64,000 bases of DNA from Gracilimonas sediminicola (GTDB lineage: Bacteria; Bacteroidota; Rhodothermia; Balneolales; Balneolaceae), in NCBI RefSeq assembly GCF_024320785.1, contig NZ_JANDBC010000001.1:1122001-1186000 (forward strand). The letters run 5' to 3'. Position numbers and translations under genes: made by a program. The notes under the pieces were generated by a model that was not told the origin of the DNA, made no database searches, and saw nothing but the letters and a program-made list of their open reading frames with translations. Shown here piece after piece: positions 63,001 to 64,000 of this stretch (position 1 is its first letter; every line of letters begins with the position of its first letter).

Positions 63001-64000
63001 GCCTCCCAAGGCAGCCATCTTTGTACCAATGATCGTGGGCGATAAAGTAATGGGCTCCATCAGTCTTCAGAATGTAGAAAAGGAGCACGCGTTTACGGAA
63101 TCAGATGTTCGGCTGCTTACCACCCTCACCAACAGTATGAGTGTAGCGCTTGAAAATGCCCGATTGTTTAACGAAACCACCCGGCTATTGGGGGAAACCG
63201 AGCAGCGAGCCGCCGAACTTCAAACCGTGAACAGTATCAGTAAGGCGATTGTATCGCAGTTGGAAGTGGATGCACTTTTTAAACTGGTTGGGGAAAAGAT
63301 GCGGGAAACTTTTAAAGCAGATATTGTTTACCTGGCTATTCACGATAAGAAATCAGACCTGCTTCATTTTCCATATTACTATGGAGATAAATCAGAATCG
63401 CGGCCTTTTGGGAATGGAATCACCGAAAAAATCATCACCAGTAAAGAGCCACTGCTGGTGAACCACGACCTCGATGAAACTTATGATAAAATTAAGGCTG
63501 AGAAGAAAGGGGAAATGGTGGAGTCTTACCTTGGAGTTCCCATCCTGGCCGGTAAAAAATCACTGGGGGTAATCAGCGTTCAAAGTAAGGAACAGGAAAA
63601 CCGATTCAGTGAAACTGACCTTCGTTTGCTCTCCACTATTGCAGCCAACGTGGGTATTGCCATTCAAAATGCTGAGGCCTATCAAAAACTGCAGTCGGCA
63701 TTAAATGAACTGCGAGCGGCCCAGGAGCAATTGGTTCAGCAGGAAAAACTGGCTTCGCTTGGGCAACTCACCGCCGGTATCGCTCATGAAATCAAAAACC
63801 CGCTGAATTTTGTGAATAATTTTTCGGAGTTAAGTGTGGAGTTGATTGAAGAGACGAAGGAGGAGCTGTCAGCTCTCAGTGATCAGCTTTCAGCTGAGGA
63901 TAAAGGGCGTATTCTGGGGGCTCATGAAATACTGAAAGACATTGACATGAATCTCCGTAAAATTCACGAACATGGCTCACGGGCCGACTCCATCGTTAAA
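60038..64000 (+). CDS. Multi-GAF sensor histidine kinase (3' partial)
   Basis: A single open frame of 1321 codons runs from the ATG at 60038 (SD-like GGAGG just before) to the right edge without a stop. Seven tandem GAF-type modules are joined by short coiled linkers; the AEL(A/Q) landmarks lie at residues 15, 187, 358, 530, 702, 881 and 1059, spaced 171-179. Shared segments include YAFEDGER, NENA, KSALYVPM and VALENARLFNETEQRNAELAVIN. After the seventh module comes a coiled coil (AAQEQLVQQEKLASLGQL) and the dimerisation/phosphorylation site AGIAHEIKNPLNF with His1250. The ATPase domain lies beyond the window. Likely a cytoplasmic two-component sensor; ligands unknown. No membrane segments are visible. 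Confidence 0.9.
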   Translation, partial: MGKEVTSELLQQREAELAVINNVQKALLEQKDMQHIYEMVGEHIRDLFDAQVAVISTFNLETGTEHFHYAFEDGERHDLKPRPIDKLRQRLIDTQELICINENADDVWTELTGEEPSVAPGTKLTKSALWVPMVSGKTTFGYLSLQNVDREHAFSDDDIQLLSTLANSLGIALESARLFNETEQRNAELAVINSVQQGLVAEMDLQGIYDLVGDKIRDLFDSQVTVIAEFDTDSKLEHFHYVFEDGKRFYPDSRKYDGVREALISTKELIHINENASERIKEYGASGEAAPGTKFPKSMVYVPLILGDAVRGYVSLQNLDREFAFNDSDVRLLSTLANSMSVALENARLFNETEQRNAELAVINSVQQGLVAEMDMQGIYDLVGEKVRVLFDAQGVIIGTFNHETEQEHFQYAFENGERVEPAPRPYDKIRRRLISTQKLIHIAENAKEAYTTITGEAPRAVPGTTFPKSMLYVPLKVGNSVRGYVSLQNIDKEHAFSESDVRLLSTLANSMSVALENARLFNETEQRNAELAVINSVQQGLVAEMDMQGIYDLVGNRIHELFDAQVTGIVTFNHEAKTEDWKYAFEDGARMYPKVRAYDKIREKIIKEKTILNIEENAAEILSEIKGEIIKPVPGTRLAKSALYVPMIVSDEVRGYLTLQNNDREHAFSDSDVRLLSTLANSMSVALENARLFNETEQRNAELAVINSVQQGLVAEMDMQGIYDLVGSRIRDLFDAQVTGVVTFNHEVKKELFKYVFEDGERLYPKSRLYDRLRAKIIEDKSTLLINENAAAEMARINKKPFKPVPGTRLAKSAVYVPMIVGDTVRGYVTLQNLDRENAFSSSDVSLLTTLVNSMTVALENARLFNETNRLLAETEQRNAELAVINSVQEGLVREMDMQAIYSLVGNRICEVLNTQTMLIRTFDHDKEIETWEYAVENGERLYLEPRPFIWANKHLIKTKEALLINEDYVETAKKYGDTDHGVSKGLPPKAAIFVPMIVGDKVMGSISLQNVEKEHAFTESDVRLLTTLTNSMSVALENARLFNETTRLLGETEQRAAELQTVNSISKAIVSQLEVDALFKLVGEKMRETFKADIVYLAIHDKKSDLLHFPYYYGDKSESRPFGNGITEKIITSKEPLLVNHDLDETYDKIKAEKKGEMVESYLGVPILAGKKSLGVISVQSKEQENRFSETDLRLLSTIAANVGIAIQNAEAYQKLQSALNELRAAQEQLVQQEKLASLGQLTAGIAHEIKNPLNFVNNFSELSVELIEETKEELSALSDQLSAEDKGRILGAHEILKDIDMNLRKIHEHGSRADSIVK
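60593..63211 (+). repeat. Tandem GAF-module repeats, near-identical at DNA level
   Basis: Within the kinase gene, units of about 516 nt repeat. The 20-mer ctgctaagtacccttgccaa occurs at 61547-61566 and again at 62063-62082, exactly 516 nt apart; the corresponding unit at 61031 differs at only two bases. This points to recent internal duplication or gene conversion. Unit 6 carries an insertion of about 7 codons (a second leucine-rich LLAETEQ linker), making 179 residues. Confidence 0.85.

Noticed and set aside
1-64000. tRNA, rRNA genes and CRISPR arrays
   Set aside because: I looked for T-arm-like GTTCGANTC patterns in gaps and for regular direct repeats; none was convincing. A covariance-model search could still find a missed tRNA.

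Overview
The window looks like chromosomal DNA from a marine or halophilic member of the Balneolales / wider Bacteroidota-Rhodothermota group. The evidence is the pair of proteins ending in a type A type-IX-secretion (T9SS) sorting domain (NYPNPFNPTT motif), a GldC homologue, a SusC/SusD pair, promoter -7 boxes of the TAnnTTTG type used by Bacteroidota, many acidic proteins and short AT-rich palindromic repeats between genes. No rRNA, tRNA, CRISPR array, prophage or transposase was recognised. The assignment is inference from gene content; no marker-gene tree could be run.

Layout. 1-2834: 3' part of a secreted CotH-kinase/lamin-tail T9SS cargo. 2910-14858: housekeeping and small operons (glyS, an unusual endonuclease III, a MEMO-family protein, gldC, an ABC-F ATPase, lipoproteins, a VOC protein, and a hydrolase / bile-acid-type symporter / acyltransferase operon). 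14913-17452: periplasmic Cu,Zn superoxide dismutase and ptsI-ptsH. 17624-31870: a surface-polysaccharide region that begins in the gatC-yfhO operon and holds two family-4 glycosyltransferases, two PAPS-type sulfotransferases, WbqC, a PIG-L deacetylase, WecB, a NodB-like deacetylase, a FemAB/GNAT-like transferase, a methyltransferase and a Wzx-like flippase. 31961-46748: hisS, an amino-acid permease fused to a PTS EIIA-like and an RCK_C domain, a CPA1 antiporter, lysA, a MazF/ribbon-helix-helix toxin-antitoxin pair, a HI0933-type flavoprotein, lysC, a CNNM protein, rluD, an S23/four-helix-bundle element with inverted-repeat ends, and recN. 46824-52681: a surface cytochrome-like T9SS cargo and a cluster with candidate D- and L-2-hydroxyglutarate dehydrogenases. 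52767-59779: SusD/SusC, a TlpA-like thioredoxin, ahcY and a STAS protein. 60038 to the right edge: a very long sensor kinase with seven tandem GAF modules, cut by the window end.

How parts fit together. ptsH-ptsI have no sugar permease here, but the permease at 33238-35343 carries an EIIA-like domain with the active-site histidine, which suggests a regulatory PTS controlling transport. The polysaccharide genes are arranged as tightly overlapping operons that meet tail to tail with 4-nt overlaps, and their enzymes point to a sulfated, N-acylated, partly deacetylated surface glycan. The items most worth a second look are the seven-module GAF kinase with near-identical repeats, the S23 element abutting the recN start codon together with its ORF-less relative at 6523-6583, the permease-EIIA-RCK fusion, and the endonuclease III with altered helix-hairpin-helix and cysteine spacing.
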